A DNA stretch of 64,000 nucleotides from assembly GCF_000981585.1 (NCBI RefSeq), contig NZ_LN831776.1, positions 5,997,187-6,061,186 on the forward strand. Reading direction: 5' to 3'. The stretch comes from Paenibacillus riograndensis SBR5. GTDB taxonomy: Bacteria; Bacillota; Bacilli; Paenibacillales; Paenibacillaceae. Position numbers and translations under genes: made by a program. This document shows, one piece after another, positions 1 through 8,906 of this stretch. The notes below the pieces were generated by a model, which ran no database searches, had not been told where the DNA came from, and was given only the letters and a program-made list of their open reading frames with translations. Within the stretch, counting starts at the first letter, position 1. Every line of letters starts with the position of its first letter.

Positions 1-1
1 C

Positions 2-1621
2 AAACAGCTGCAGCAGGGACACGGACATATTGCCATGCTGATGTGGATTGATTTCCGCACGAAGCAGTCCAGCACGTTCAAATCATCTTTTCCCGAAGGA
101 AGCGACCAGGAGAATAAACGGCTGCTGAAGTACCTGAACACCGCAAAAACGGCCATTCAGAGGCATCAGAGCTATGAATCCCCTTCCTTTATCATCGGCA
201 ATAAAAAATACTATTTCACAGCCCAGCGTGACCGGGAGGGACATTATGGTGTCATCGCCCTGATCAATCAGAGGATTCTCGACCGGGTGGCCGAGCATCA
301 GCTCAAAAACCTGCGGCTGATCCCCTATCCGAAGGAAGGGAAATACCGGGTGGAATCCGTTCATGCCGATACCCTGAAGGAGCTTACCGTCAAGACCGGC
401 CACGATAATGAGAACGCCAGCCATTATTACGAAAATGAGATCGTCGTCCGCTTCAAAAACGGCCATCCCACCGCCGGACAGCTGCAGACCATCGCCGCCG
501 ATATCCGCTGTAAGGAGCCTCGCAAGCTGGGCTACGCCTACATTTTCCGCTCCGGGAAGCTGAATTACCCACAGCTGAAAGCTTATTTTGACCAGAAGTG
601 GAACCCGCAATATACAGAACCCCACTATATGTATTTAACCAATGATACCGTGGGTGAAAATACCGGGGCTGCAGTAATTACACCAAATGATCTGCTGTTC
701 TCCACATACCAATGGAATCTGCCGGCTATCGAAACCGAACAGGGCTGGAATCTGTCCAAAGGCAGCAAAGAGGTCATTGTAGCGGTGGTGGATACCGGTG
801 TGCAGGCCAATCATCCTGACCTCAAAGGCCAGCTGCTTGCCGGATATAATGCGATTACAAACACTTCGCCGCCTAATGATGACGTAGGCCACGGCACCCA
901 TGTTGCCGGAATTATCGGTGCACTGACCAATAACGGTGAAGGTGTAGCCGGCATCAGCTGGTACAACAAGATCCTTCCGGTAAAAGCGCTCGACAGCTCG
1001 GGGGCAGGAACCACCTATTCCGTTGCTGAAGGAATCATCTGGGCGACCGACAAAGGCGCCAAAGTCATCAACCTCAGTCTGGGCAATTATGCCGATTCAC
1101 AGTTCCTGCATGATGCGGTTAAATACGCCTATGACCGCGATGTCGTGCTTGTATCTGCTGCCGGGAATGACAACACCGAGCGTCCGGGGTACCCTGCCGC
1201 CTACCCGGAGGTGCTTGCCGTCGCAGCGACCAGCGCCAATGGCGATAGAGCCTCCTTTTCCAATTACGGTGACTATATTGATGTGTCCGCTCCCGGAGAG
1301 AGCATCGCCAGCACCTATCCCGATAGCCAGTATGCTGCGCTGTCTGGCACCTCCATGGCCAGCCCGCATGTGGCTGCGCTGGCCGGACTGGTCCGCTCCC
1401 TGAATCCGGACCTGACGAATAAAGAAGTGATGGCGCTGATGACTTCAAATGCCGTGGATCTGGGCGATCCCGGCCAGGACAAATATTACGGCTGGGGCCA
1501 GGTGGATATCTACAAAACGCTGCAGGCCGCAGGCGGAGGCGAGGTTCCCCTGCAGCTGTTCCCGCAGCATGTCGGCCGCCAGCTCAAAACCCTCCTGCAG
1601 AGTCTGAAGAACGGTTATTGA
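2..1621 (+). CDS. Subtilisin-like S8 serine protease, 5' end cut by window edge
   Basis: Peptidase family S8 endoprotease. Counting from the first ATG at 35, the catalytic triad is Asp253 (VAVVDTGV), His286 (GHGTHVAG) and Ser440 (GTSMASPHVAAL); the oxyanion Asn lies in SAAGND. About 230 residues precede the catalytic domain, with no family assigned. The frame stays open from position 2 to the ATG at 35 and there is no ribosome site before that ATG, so the true start, and any signal peptide, lies outside the window. The protein ends about 30 residues after the catalytic domain, so there is no long C-terminal module. Its stop overlaps the stop of the convergent MocR gene by 7 bp, with no terminator between them. 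Protease identity is sure; location and substrate are unknown. Confidence 0.95.
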   Translation, partial: KQLQQGHGHIAMLMWIDFRTKQSSTFKSSFPEGSDQENKRLLKYLNTAKTAIQRHQSYESPSFIIGNKKYYFTAQRDREGHYGVIALINQRILDRVAEHQLKNLRLIPYPKEGKYRVESVHADTLKELTVKTGHDNENASHYYENEIVVRFKNGHPTAGQLQTIAADIRCKEPRKLGYAYIFRSGKLNYPQLKAYFDQKWNPQYTEPHYMYLTNDTVGENTGAAVITPNDLLFSTYQWNLPAIETEQGWNLSKGSKEVIVAVVDTGVQANHPDLKGQLLAGYNAITNTSPPNDDVGHGTHVAGIIGALTNNGEGVAGISWYNKILPVKALDSSGAGTTYSVAEGIIWATDKGAKVINLSLGNYADSQFLHDAVKYAYDRDVVLVSAAGNDNTERPGYPAAYPEVLAVAATSANGDRASFSNYGDYIDVSAPGESIASTYPDSQYAALSGTSMASPHVAALAGLVRSLNPDLTNKEVMALMTSNAVDLGDPGQDKYYGWGQVDIYKTLQAAGGGEVPLQLFPQHVGRQLKTLLQSLKNGY

Positions 1622-3057
1622 TTCAATGAGCGGAGGTGCTTGTCCAGGAGGATCAGGAACAGCCGCAGGCCCTGCTCCATGTCGGCTTCTGTCATTTGCG
1701 AATAGCACAGGCGGATATGCCGTGAGGGCAGATCCCCGGCGTAACACACATCGCCGGGAAGAAAAGAAATGCCCTCCTGCTCCGCCAGCGCATGCAGCTG
1801 TGCAATGCCGGAGGCGGAAGGAAGCTGCAGCCAAAGGTTCAGTCCCCCTTCGGGCAGCACCCAGGTCACGCCCGGCGGGGCGTACTGCTTCAGCAGCCCG
1901 GCCGCCTTCTCCATGCGCCTCCGCAGGGCAGCCCGGAGCGTACGGGCATAGTCCTCGTACTTGCGGGCAATGAACGGAAGCACCGCACCTTGCGTCAGCA
2001 GCGGACTGCCCAGATCACTGGCCGACTTGGCGGCAATCAGTCTGGACAGGATATTGCCCTCGGCTGCAACACAGGCAATCCGGAAGCCCGGAGCAATAAC
2101 TTTGCTGAAGCTTTTCATATATACCACATGCCCGTCCTCATCCATCGATTTGATCGGAGGGGGTGGAGGCGTGCGGAAATAGAGGTCACTGAACGGATCA
2201 TCCTCTACAATGAGACAGCGGTAGCTGCGGGCAAGCTCCAGCAGCCGCTGTCTTCTTGCCATGCTCATTGTGACGCCGCTCGGATTCTGAAAGGTTGGGT
2301 TCGTGTAGATCAGTTTGGGCGGCCTCGCATCGCATAGCCTGGTCAGCACATCCACACGCATCCCTTCATGATCCATCGGTACAAAAATCATCTCCGCCCC
2401 TCTTCCGGCGAATACGTCAATCGCGCCGGTATAACTCGGAGCTTCCAGGTAGACCGTATCTCCGGGACCGACAAACGTCCGGGCCACCAGATCGATTCCC
2501 TGTTGTGTTCCGCTGGTAATCATCAGATCAGAAGTAGCGAGGTGGATGCCCCGCGGCTGTAAATGCCTGCGCATGATCTCCCGCAGCTCCGGGTCGCCCT
2601 GGAAGTTGCCGTAGGAGGCCATCAGTTCAGGCTGGCCGGTTACGAGTGCCGCCATGGTTGTGCTGATCGGCCCCAGCGGCAGCAGGTCTTCATGGATTGC
2701 TGCAAGATGGAACGGATACTTCACCTCAGAGTAGCCGAAATTGCGCCAGAGCTGGGCGCGCGGTAAATAATCTTCGTACCCGTCCCGCCAGTCTGCACCG
2801 TTACCGGGCCCGCTCCGCTCATGCTCCGCGACAAAGCAGCCTTTGCCCTGGCTGCATATAAGATGTCCCTTCTTCTCCAGGTCGGCGTAGGCCTTGCTCA
2901 CGGTGACCTGGCTTACCTTCAGCGTAGCTGCCAGACCTCTGACAGAAGGCAGGCGGAAGCCCGGCTGCAGCAGCCCGGAAGTAATCCGCTGGGCCAGCGT
3001 GTCGCTGATCTGCTGCGGCAGGGGTTTGCTGCCGCTGCGAAGCAAATCGATATGCAT
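1615..3057 (-). CDS. MocR-type transcriptional regulator (GntR HTH fused to aminotransferase fold)
   Basis: A 480-residue fusion typical of the MocR/PdxR subfamily. Residues 1-75 form a GntR winged helix (QQISDTLAQRITSG, then LPSVRGLAATLKVSQVTVSKAY). The rest is a fold-type I PLP domain with the Schiff-base lysine at about K319 (MKSFSKVIAPG). Such proteins sense PLP or an amino-PLP adduct and control a neighbouring metabolic gene. Here the gene is divergent from a PLP aminotransferase, across a 93-bp spacer holding direct repeats. The ATG at 3057 follows GGGAGGACGG. It probably regulates itself and the aminotransferase; the ligand cannot be told from sequence. Confidence 0.92.
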   Translation of the reverse strand: MHIDLLRSGSKPLPQQISDTLAQRITSGLLQPGFRLPSVRGLAATLKVSQVTVSKAYADLEKKGHLICSQGKGCFVAEHERSGPGNGADWRDGYEDYLPRAQLWRNFGYSEVKYPFHLAAIHEDLLPLGPISTTMAALVTGQPELMASYGNFQGDPELREIMRRHLQPRGIHLATSDLMITSGTQQGIDLVARTFVGPGDTVYLEAPSYTGAIDVFAGRGAEMIFVPMDHEGMRVDVLTRLCDARPPKLIYTNPTFQNPSGVTMSMARRQRLLELARSYRCLIVEDDPFSDLYFRTPPPPPIKSMDEDGHVVYMKSFSKVIAPGFRIACVAAEGNILSRLIAAKSASDLGSPLLTQGAVLPFIARKYEDYARTLRAALRRRMEKAAGLLKQYAPPGVTWVLPEGGLNLWLQLPSASGIAQLHALAEQEGISFLPGDVCYAGDLPSRHIRLCYSQMTEADMEQGLRLFLILLDKHLRSLNQ

Positions 3058-3072
3058 TTTTCCGTCCTCCCA

Positions 3073-3119
3073 ACTGTTATATTCACCGCTTTACTGTTAT
3101 ACCGCTATGCCGTTATGAT
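3073..3119. promoter_or_regulatory. Divergent promoter region with direct repeats, likely MocR operator
   Basis: ACTGTTATA occurs at 3073-3081 and again at 3093-3101, exactly 20 bp (two helical turns) apart. A related CCGTTATGATA follows at 3110-3120. MocR regulators such as PdxR are known to bind tandem direct repeats in divergent spacers. A possible sigma-A promoter for the rightward gene is TTACTG (3091-3096), 17 bp, TATGAT (3114-3119), which would overlap the second and third repeats. Repeats are seen; operator function is inferred. Confidence 0.55.
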
Positions 3120-3150
3120 ACAACAAAAACCAAGGCGGGGAGTACTTTTT

Positions 3151-4386
3151 ATGAAGATAAATTTTTCTACAGCAGCGGATCATCTGGGTTCTTCGGCAGT
3201 CCGTGAAATTCTGAAGGTTACCCAGGGCAAAGACATCATCTCGCTGGCCGGCGGGCTTCCCGGTGAAGACCTGTTTCCAATGCAGGCTGTCCGCGATGCC
3301 TATAACAAGGCACTCTCCGCTGACACTTCAGCCCTGCAGTACGGCTTGACTGAAGGCTACCTGCCGCTGCGTGAACAGCTCGCCGCCAGGCTGACCGGGC
3401 AAGGAATTTCAGTATCCGCTTCCGATATGATTCTGACCACAGGCTCGCAGCAGGCGCTGGACCTGCTGTGCAAAATTCTGCTCGACCCCGGCGATGCCGT
3501 GCTTGTAGAAGCCCCTACCTATTTGGCCGCGCTGCAAGTGCTCGGCTCTTACCGTGCAGATATTCACACGGTCCAGAGCGATGAGCACGGCATGCTGCCG
3601 GAGCATTTGGAAGAGCAGCTGCGCATACGGCGCCCCAAGCTGCTGTATGCCGTACCTACCTTCAACAATCCGTCCGGAGCCACCTGGAGCAGAGAACGCC
3701 GTGAACAGATTGTAGAGTTATGCCGGCGCTATGATGTGCTCATTCTCGAAGACAATCCGTATGGCGAAATCACCTTCGATGAATCCCCAGGCGCTTATCC
3801 CCCTACGCTGGCAGCTATTGACCGAAGCGGCGAAGGCGAATCCTGTGTGGTCTACACAGGAACCTTCTCCAAGATCGTTGCTCCGGGAGTGCGCACAGGC
3901 TGGATCATCGGCCCCCCTGAATTGATCCGGGTGATCGCCAAAGCCAAGCAGGCTGCGGATTTGCATTCCAGCACGATTGACCAGCGGGCACTCGCTGAAC
4001 TGCTGCAGACCTTTGACCTTGAGGGGCATATCCGCCTGATCTCCCGCGAATACCATTCGCGGATGAAGCTGCTCTCCGGCGAGCTGGCGGCCCGCAGCTG
4101 GGAGGGTACACATTTTCTTGAGCCGCGCGGCGGCATGTTCCTGTGGCTGACCCTGGCTGAACCTGTTAGCGCCGCACGACTGCTTCCTTATGCCGTAGAA
4201 CAAGGGGTAGCCTTTGTACCGGGCGAGGTGTTCTATTCCGAGCAGCCGCGGAAAAATACGATGCGGCTTAATTTCACGCATACCCCTCCTGCACTGATGC
4301 AGACTGCTGTACAGCGGCTGGACAAAGCCCTGAAGATTTACTCGCAGAGTGAAGAACTTACGCAGCAGATATCTCAAGCCAAATAA
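3151..4386 (+). CDS. PLP-dependent class I aminotransferase (2-aminoadipate/aromatic type)
   Basis: A 411-residue fold-type I aminotransferase. Seen are the N-terminal SLAGGLPGEDLFP, the substrate/PLP region PTFNNPSGATWS, the EDNPYGE motif and the PLP lysine at about K241 (TGTFSKIVAPGVRTGW). Proteins of this group include 2-aminoadipate, aromatic and branched-chain transaminases; the substrate cannot be fixed here. The ATG at 3151 follows AGGCGGGGAG and gives the usual family length; an in-frame extension back to 2821 has no support and would cross the regulator's start. It is divergent from the MocR gene and probably its target. A strong hairpin follows at 4405-4426. Confidence 0.9.
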   Translation: MKINFSTAADHLGSSAVREILKVTQGKDIISLAGGLPGEDLFPMQAVRDAYNKALSADTSALQYGLTEGYLPLREQLAARLTGQGISVSASDMILTTGSQQALDLLCKILLDPGDAVLVEAPTYLAALQVLGSYRADIHTVQSDEHGMLPEHLEEQLRIRRPKLLYAVPTFNNPSGATWSRERREQIVELCRRYDVLILEDNPYGEITFDESPGAYPPTLAAIDRSGEGESCVVYTGTFSKIVAPGVRTGWIIGPPELIRVIAKAKQAADLHSSTIDQRALAELLQTFDLEGHIRLISREYHSRMKLLSGELAARSWEGTHFLEPRGGMFLWLTLAEPVSAARLLPYAVEQGVAFVPGEVFYSEQPRKNTMRLNFTHTPPALMQTAVQRLDKALKIYSQSEELTQQISQAK

Positions 4387-4404
4387 CCAATTGCATACCT
4401 AAAA

Positions 4405-4426
4405 GCGGCCCTCCTCGGAGGGCCGC
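4405..4426. terminator. Bidirectional intrinsic terminator
   Basis: A perfect 10-bp GC-rich inverted repeat GCGGCCCTCC / GGAGGGCCGC. Rightwards it is followed by TGTCTT and would end the aminotransferase transcript. Leftwards it is followed by TTTT and would end rnpB. Confidence 0.85.
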
Positions 4427-4481
4427 TGTCTTATGATTACACCAGTTCAATTCAACATTATTGCTAACGAGTTGTCAGTTA

Positions 4482-4897
4482 GGAAAGTTTGCCGTAAGCC
4501 GGGTTCTGTGCTCGTCGTGGTTCGAACGGGAACTACCCTCCCACCATAAGCGACAATCATCTATCTAGGCCGTACATTACTGCACAGCTCCAGCGACCAA
4601 CCTAGACGCGCCTCAGGCGAAGGCTGCTTCTTCCGGTTAAGGCGAAGCTGCGTCTCATTAGGTCTTGCTCCAGATGGGGTTTACCAGGAACGAAGTCACC
4701 AGCGTTCCTCGGGGTCTCTTACACCTCGGTTCCATCCTTGCCTGTGCCGCCCGAAAGCGGCCATCGGCGGTCCATTTCTGTGGCACTATCCTTCGGCTCG
4801 CGCCGACTGGACGTTATCCAGCACCCTGCCTTGTGGAGCCCGGACTTTCCTCCCGCGGCGTCTTCACGCGCGCCGGCGATTGTCTGTCAAACTTTCC
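4482..4897 (-). ncRNA. rnpB: RNase P RNA (rnpB), type-A-like
   Basis: Catalytic RNA of RNase P, which matures tRNA 5' ends. On the minus strand the 5' arm GGAAAGTTTG (to 4897) pairs perfectly with CAAACTTTCC at the 3' end (from 4482) as helix P1. Conserved blocks in order are GAGGAAAGTCCGGGCTCC, GGCAGGGTGCTGGATAACG, GCCACAGAAA, ACCGCCGATGGCC, CTGGTAAACCCC, GGAGCAAGACC, CCTAGATAGATGATTG and ACAGAACCCGGCTTAC. These match the ancestral A-type RNA of E. coli; B. subtilis rnpB, the B-type, has a different 3' half ending in AACATGGCTTAC. Length is about 416 nt. The promoter is at 4912-4940 and a terminator at 4405-4426. Confidence 0.95.
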
Positions 4898-4911
4898 GAT
4901 CAACATTGTAT

Positions 4912-4940
4912 ATTATACAGACTTGCATCCTGCGGCACAA
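4912..4940 (-). promoter_or_regulatory. rnpB promoter
   Basis: On the minus strand, a perfect TATAAT (4912-4917) is preceded by 17 bp and TTGTGC as a -35 element. It lies about 14 nt before the first base of helix P1. Confidence 0.7.
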
Positions 4941-4957
4941 GTGTAAATAAGAGGAAA

Positions 4958-6073
4958 TTAGAGAAAAGCAAACGGCTCCGTGTTCACCTTAGAGGCATGT
5001 ACAGCGGTTTGGTATTTATGCTCGTTCAGCTTAGCCGTGATCCACTCGGCTACTTTCACTTTCATTATCTTTTCAGCATTGTGTCCAGGATCAATCAGCG
5101 TTATGCCGGCCAAAAAAGCATCCTGAGCCGTATGGTAGTCAATGTCCCCGGTCACAAGCACATCTGCTCCTTTGAAGATGGCACTGCTGTAATACTTAGC
5201 CCCGGAGCCTCCCAATACGGCTGCTTTGCGGATCGGACGGTTCAAATCCCCAACAACACGCACATGGTCCACCTGGAGCCCGCTTTTCACCTTCTCAATG
5301 AACTGCCCCAGCGTAGTTGGCTCCTTAAGCTTCCCTACGCGGCCCAGCCCGAAACTGCGGCCCTTCAGGTCCATGGAATAGAGATCATACGCCACCTCTT
5401 CGTAAGGGTGGGCCTTCAGCATCGCCTGCACAACTTTATTCCGGATCGGCTGAGGTACAATCGTTTCAATCCGGATTTCCTCAGCACGCTCCAGCTTGCC
5501 CTTCTCGCCAAGGTAGGGGTCCGATCCCTCTCTCGGGATGAAGGTTCCATAGCCTTCAATATTGAAGCTGCAGTGGCTGTAATTGCCGATCCAGCCCGCA
5601 CCGGCGTTCAGGATGGCATCCAGCACCTTCTGGTGGTGGTCCTTCGGCACAAATACCACCAGCTTGGACAGCTGCTCGGTATGGATATCCTTAATCGGCG
5701 CCCCTTCCAGGATTCCCAGCGCTTCCGCCATCCAATCGTTCATGCCGCCTTCGGCCACATCCAGATTCGTATGGCTGATATAGACGGCAATATCATGTTT
5801 GATCAGCTTCTCATAGAGCTTGCCCATAGGGGTATCGGTCTGGATGCCCTTAATCGGGCGGAAAATAATCGCATGGTGGGCGATGATCAGATTGCAGCCC
5901 TGCGCTATGGCTTCATCCACGACCGCGTCATTGACATCAAGCGCCACAAGAACACCGGTGATCTCTTTCTGCAGAGAACCAAGCTGCAGCCCGACGTTGT
6001 CCCATTCCTCCGCCAAATGCTTGGGGGCAAGCTGCTCCATATATCCGATTACAGTTTGTCCTTTGGCAAACAT
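4958..6073 (-). CDS. Nif3-like dinuclear metal center protein (YqfO family)
   Basis: A 371-residue Nif3/YbgI family protein. It has the metal-binding elements AHHAIIFRPIKGI and SHTNLDVAEGGMND in the N-terminal half, and the C-terminal GDIDYHTAQDA plus DPGHNAEK. A roughly 120-residue central insertion (VFVPKDHHQKVLDAIL...) resembles the PII/CutA-like domain known from YqfO. Biochemical role is not settled; GTP cyclohydrolase I type 2 annotations are common but weak. ATG at 6073 follows GGAGG and gives the expected length; upstream extension into trmK lacks support. It overlaps the end of trmK by 25 bp, the order seen in B. subtilis yqfN-yqfO. Confidence 0.92.
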   Translation of the reverse strand: MFAKGQTVIGYMEQLAPKHLAEEWDNVGLQLGSLQKEITGVLVALDVNDAVVDEAIAQGCNLIIAHHAIIFRPIKGIQTDTPMGKLYEKLIKHDIAVYISHTNLDVAEGGMNDWMAEALGILEGAPIKDIHTEQLSKLVVFVPKDHHQKVLDAILNAGAGWIGNYSHCSFNIEGYGTFIPREGSDPYLGEKGKLERAEEIRIETIVPQPIRNKVVQAMLKAHPYEEVAYDLYSMDLKGRSFGLGRVGKLKEPTTLGQFIEKVKSGLQVDHVRVVGDLNRPIRKAAVLGGSGAKYYSSAIFKGADVLVTGDIDYHTAQDAFLAGITLIDPGHNAEKIMKVKVAEWITAKLNEHKYQTAVHASKVNTEPFAFL

Positions 6074-6825
6074 GCCAGCACCTCCACAATTCGGTTGATC
6101 TGCGCCGAAATCTGATTGCGTCTCTCCTCGGCCGGAGCCTGTTCGGAGCGGGACAGCGAAGTCAGAATCCCCTGCAGCTTGGCAATCTCTCCCTGCCATT
6201 TGGCGAAAAACGCAGCATTCGGCGCTTGCAGCAGCCAGGGTCCCATCTCCAACAGCAGCTCACGGTCGCACACCATTCCTCCGGCCAGCTGCAAATCACG
6301 GTACAACTGTTCATTCGTGATCCCTTCAGCAGCCTCTTCCCTGACGGCGGTCAAAATTTCATAAATTTTGCCGTCTTCCTCCAGAATATGCTCGGCGGTA
6401 AGCACCCAGCCATGGTTCAACAGCCAGCGGCGCAAAATATCCTCACCTACATTCGGCTGAAGCGCCAGTGTCTTCACGCCTTCAAGCTTGCCGAGGCTTA
6501 AGCCCCGGTCCAGAATCGAGGCGATCAGCGCGCCGCCCATCCCGGCGATGGTAATGCAATCGGCTTCTCCAGGCTCCAGTACTTCAAGCCCGTCTCCGCG
6601 GCGGACGGCAATCACCTTCCCCAGTCCAGCCTCTGCTACCCCTCTGCGGGCGGCTTCGAACGGCCCCGGGTTCACTTCTCCGGCAACAGCAGAAGGTGCG
6701 CGTCCGCTCGCTACAGCCGCTACTGGCAGCAGGGCATGGTCAGAGCCGATATCAGCAACAATGCTGCCCTGCGGAATCTGCTCCAGCACAAGCTGAAGCC
6801 GGTTTGACAATTTATTGTTATTCAT
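6049..6825 (-). CDS. trmK: tRNA (adenine(22)-N1)-methyltransferase TrmK
   Basis: A 258-residue class I SAM-dependent methyltransferase of the TrmK/YqfN family, which makes m1A22 in tRNA. Seen are the SAM motif VADIGSDHALLPV near residues 24-36, GEVNPGPFEAA (motif II) and GMGGALIASIL (catalytic region). The C-terminal coiled-coil-like tail runs LQGILTSLSRSEQ...INRIVEVLACL. The start at 6825 overlaps the stop of the upstream membrane gene as ATGA, indicating translational coupling. A 30-residue N-terminal extension in frame was rejected because it crosses that gene and breaks family length. Confidence 0.93.
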   Translation of the reverse strand: MNNNKLSNRLQLVLEQIPQGSIVADIGSDHALLPVAAVASGRAPSAVAGEVNPGPFEAARRGVAEAGLGKVIAVRRGDGLEVLEPGEADCITIAGMGGALIASILDRGLSLGKLEGVKTLALQPNVGEDILRRWLLNHGWVLTAEHILEEDGKIYEILTAVREEAAEGITNEQLYRDLQLAGGMVCDRELLLEMGPWLLQAPNAAFFAKWQGEIAKLQGILTSLSRSEQAPAEERRNQISAQINRIVEVLACLPKDKL

Positions 6826-7646
6826 GAGGTCACCCACGTTATCCATTTTTTGCGGAAAATAAACAGCAGGGCAAGACCTGCCGCAATCTTCAATATCAGT
6901 ATTAGCGAAACCCACTGGGGAAAATCCTGTCTCAGCAGCAAAGCGTCAACTTCAGGCATAATCCAGAGTGAGACACCTACGCCCAGATAGACTCCGGAAA
7001 CGCCATTCACCCGGTGATGCAGCAGCCAGCTCAGCCATACCATCAGCACGCAGAGCGGCAGATACAGCAGCTCCAGTTCAAGAATGGAGGCATCCGGCCG
7101 CTGCTGCCCGAAGAACCCTGCATACAGCAAGGCCCAAAAGGCAAAACCGCAGAAATGCAAAAGGCTGATCCGCAGAAAAAATCCGAGAACGACCCACAGC
7201 AGTCCGCAGCCTGCTATCAGCAGAGGCCGCCAGAAATCCGGATCGAGGTCATGCAGCGCAATAAGCCATAATCCGAAGCCTAGCGTCAGCACACTTCCAA
7301 TCCCTGCCAGCACAAGGCTGATCATGTTGTTCCGGTCCCGGTAAATGTATGAGTAGCCATAACAAACAATCAGGACACAGAGTGCGGTAGCAAGTTGCAA
7401 TGGCCAGGGAAAAACGCTAAAATAAAGACTAATCAAGAAAATCAAGGAAATAATTCCAAAACCAAACAGCCATACTTTGATGCTTCCCTGCTGAAGATTA
7501 CGGAGTGAGATCGGATTGCTGTCCTTCACCCCGGCCTCATCATCATAGAGGTTGGTCAGGAAATCGCAATACTGCTCCGGCAAAACCTTGCTTCTTCTCC
7601 AGTACTGAATTTCTCTTAAAATAATTTCACGTTTTTCCAAATTCAA
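6822..7646 (-). CDS. Integral membrane protein of unknown function
   Basis: A 274-residue protein with a short cytoplasmic N-terminus (EIQYWRRSKVLPEQYCDFLTNLYDDE) and about eight or nine hydrophobic segments between residues 58 and 270. The N-terminal pattern recalls DUF2157-like membrane proteins, but I do not assign a family. The start is TTG at 7646, supported by GAGGG seven bases upstream; no ATG fits. It follows rpoD after a terminator and is translationally coupled to trmK, so it probably has its own promoter or depends on read-through. No catalytic motif is visible. Confidence 0.8.
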   Translation of the reverse strand: MNLEKREIILREIQYWRRSKVLPEQYCDFLTNLYDDEAGVKDSNPISLRNLQQGSIKVWLFGFGIISLIFLISLYFSVFPWPLQLATALCVLIVCYGYSYIYRDRNNMISLVLAGIGSVLTLGFGLWLIALHDLDPDFWRPLLIAGCGLLWVVLGFFLRISLLHFCGFAFWALLYAGFFGQQRPDASILELELLYLPLCVLMVWLSWLLHHRVNGVSGVYLGVGVSLWIMPEVDALLLRQDFPQWVSLILILKIAAGLALLFIFRKKWITWVTS

Positions 7647-7690
7647 TGGCTCATCCCTCTTTCAGACCTTGACTCCGGCCTAAGCTAAAA

Positions 7691-7721
7691 GGACCTCCTG
7701 CCACCGTGCAGCAGAAGGTCC
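7691..7721 (-). terminator. Terminator of the rpoD operon
   Basis: Minus-strand hairpin with arms GGACCT-T-CTGC and GCAG-G-AGGTCC, followed by TTTT. It lies 12 bases after the rpoD stop. Confidence 0.85.
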
Positions 7722-7732
7722 GGTTTATGACA

Positions 7733-8866
7733 CTATTCGAGGAAATCCTTAAGGCGTTTGCTGCGGCTTGGATGCCGGAGCTTGCGCAACGCCTTGGCTT
7801 CAATCTGGCGGATCCGCTCACGGGTAACACCGAACACTTTGCCGACTTCCTCAAGCGTTCTCGTCCGTCCGTCATCCAGACCGAAGCGCAGGCGAAGCAC
7901 ATTCTCCTCACGCTCTGTGAGCGTGTCCAGCACATCCTCCAGCTGTTCCTTCAGCAGCTCATAAGCAGCTGCGTCTGCAGGCGCAAGCGCCTCCTGATCC
8001 TCAATGAAATCACCCAAATGCGAATCATCTTCTTCACCGATCGGGGTTTCCAGCGATACCGGCTCCTGGGCAATCTTCATGATTTCTCTGACCTTCTCAA
8101 CCGTCAGCTCCATCTCGGCGGCAATTTCCTCCGGCGACGGCTCACGTCCAAGCTCCTGCAGCAGCTGGCGGGATACCCGGATCAGCTTGTTGATGGTTTC
8201 CACCATGTGCACCGGAATCCGGATCGTCCGGGCCTGGTCCGCAATCGCCCGTGTGATGGCTTGGCGAATCCACCAAGTCGCATACGTACTGAATTTGAAG
8301 CCTTTGTTGTGGTCAAATTTCTCAACGGCTTTGATCAGACCCATGTTGCCTTCCTGAATCAGGTCGAGGAACAGCATGCCGCGTCCAACATAACGTTTGG
8401 CGATACTGACCACGAGCCGCAGGTTCGCTTCAGCAAGCCGGCGTTTGGCTTCTTCATCGCCGTTCTTGATTCTCATCGCCAGCTCTACCTCGTCATCAGC
8501 CGACAGCAGCGGCACGCGCCCGATCTCTTTCAGATACATCCGGACAGGATCATTGATCTTGATTCCAGGCGGGAGTGATAAATCGTCGTCGAAGCTGAAG
8601 TCATCATTGTCGCTGCCTTCATTGTCCTCGCTTGGCCGCAGGGTATTGACCTCTTCGTCATTCTCATTCACAACCTCGATACCCAAATCGCTCAGCTGCT
8701 CGTAGAATTCCTCCATTTGCTCGGGGTCCTGATCAAACGGCGACAATTTCTCCATAATATCTTTGTAGTTCAATGATGATCTTTTCTTGCCTTGCTCAAT
8801 AAGCTGATCCTTAACCTGATCCAGAGTAAATTCCGCTTCCAGTTCAGTGTGCTGATCGTTCGCCAT
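7733..8866 (-). CDS. rpoD: RNA polymerase principal sigma factor RpoD (SigA)
   Basis: Housekeeping sigma-70 of group 1, 377 residues, close to the 371 of B. subtilis SigA. Region 1.1 is short and acidic ([10 protein letters not shown]). Region 1.2 is [17 protein letters not shown]. Region 2 carries the -10 recognition helix [16 protein letters not shown]. Region 3 is [29 protein letters not shown]. Region 4.2 carries the -35 recognition helix [23 protein letters not shown]. The ATG follows GGAGGAGGG. It sits 40 bp after dnaG in the conserved yqxD-dnaG-rpoD order and is closed by a terminator. Confidence 0.98.
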   Translation of the reverse strand: MANDQHTELEAEFTLDQVKDQLIEQGKKRSSLNYKDIMEKLSPFDQDPEQMEEFYEQLSDLGIEVVNENDEEVNTLRPSEDNEGSDNDDFSFDDDLSLPPGIKINDPVRMYLKEIGRVPLLSADDEVELAMRIKNGDEEAKRRLAEANLRLVVSIAKRYVGRGMLFLDLIQEGNMGLIKAVEKFDHNKGFKFSTYATWWIRQAITRAIADQARTIRIPVHMVETINKLIRVSRQLLQELGREPSPEEIAAEMELTVEKVREIMKIAQEPVSLETPIGEEDDSHLGDFIEDQEALAPADAAAYELLKEQLEDVLDTLTEREENVLRLRFGLDDGRTRTLEEVGKVFGVTRERIRQIEAKALRKLRHPSRSKRLKDFLE

Positions 8867-8906
8867 AATTCGACTCCCTCCTCCCTAGGTACATCCTGTC
8901 AACTGC

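Noticed and set aside
2821..3150. 110-codon N-terminal extension of the aminotransferase
   Set aside because: It runs across the promoter spacer and into the divergent MocR gene. The ATG at 3151 has a good ribosome site and gives family length.
4880..6115. Long plus-strand open frame of 411 codons
   Set aside because: It lies antisense to nif3, whose protein is a clear family member with a ribosome site. The plus-strand product has no recognisable domain and the frame starts inside rnpB.
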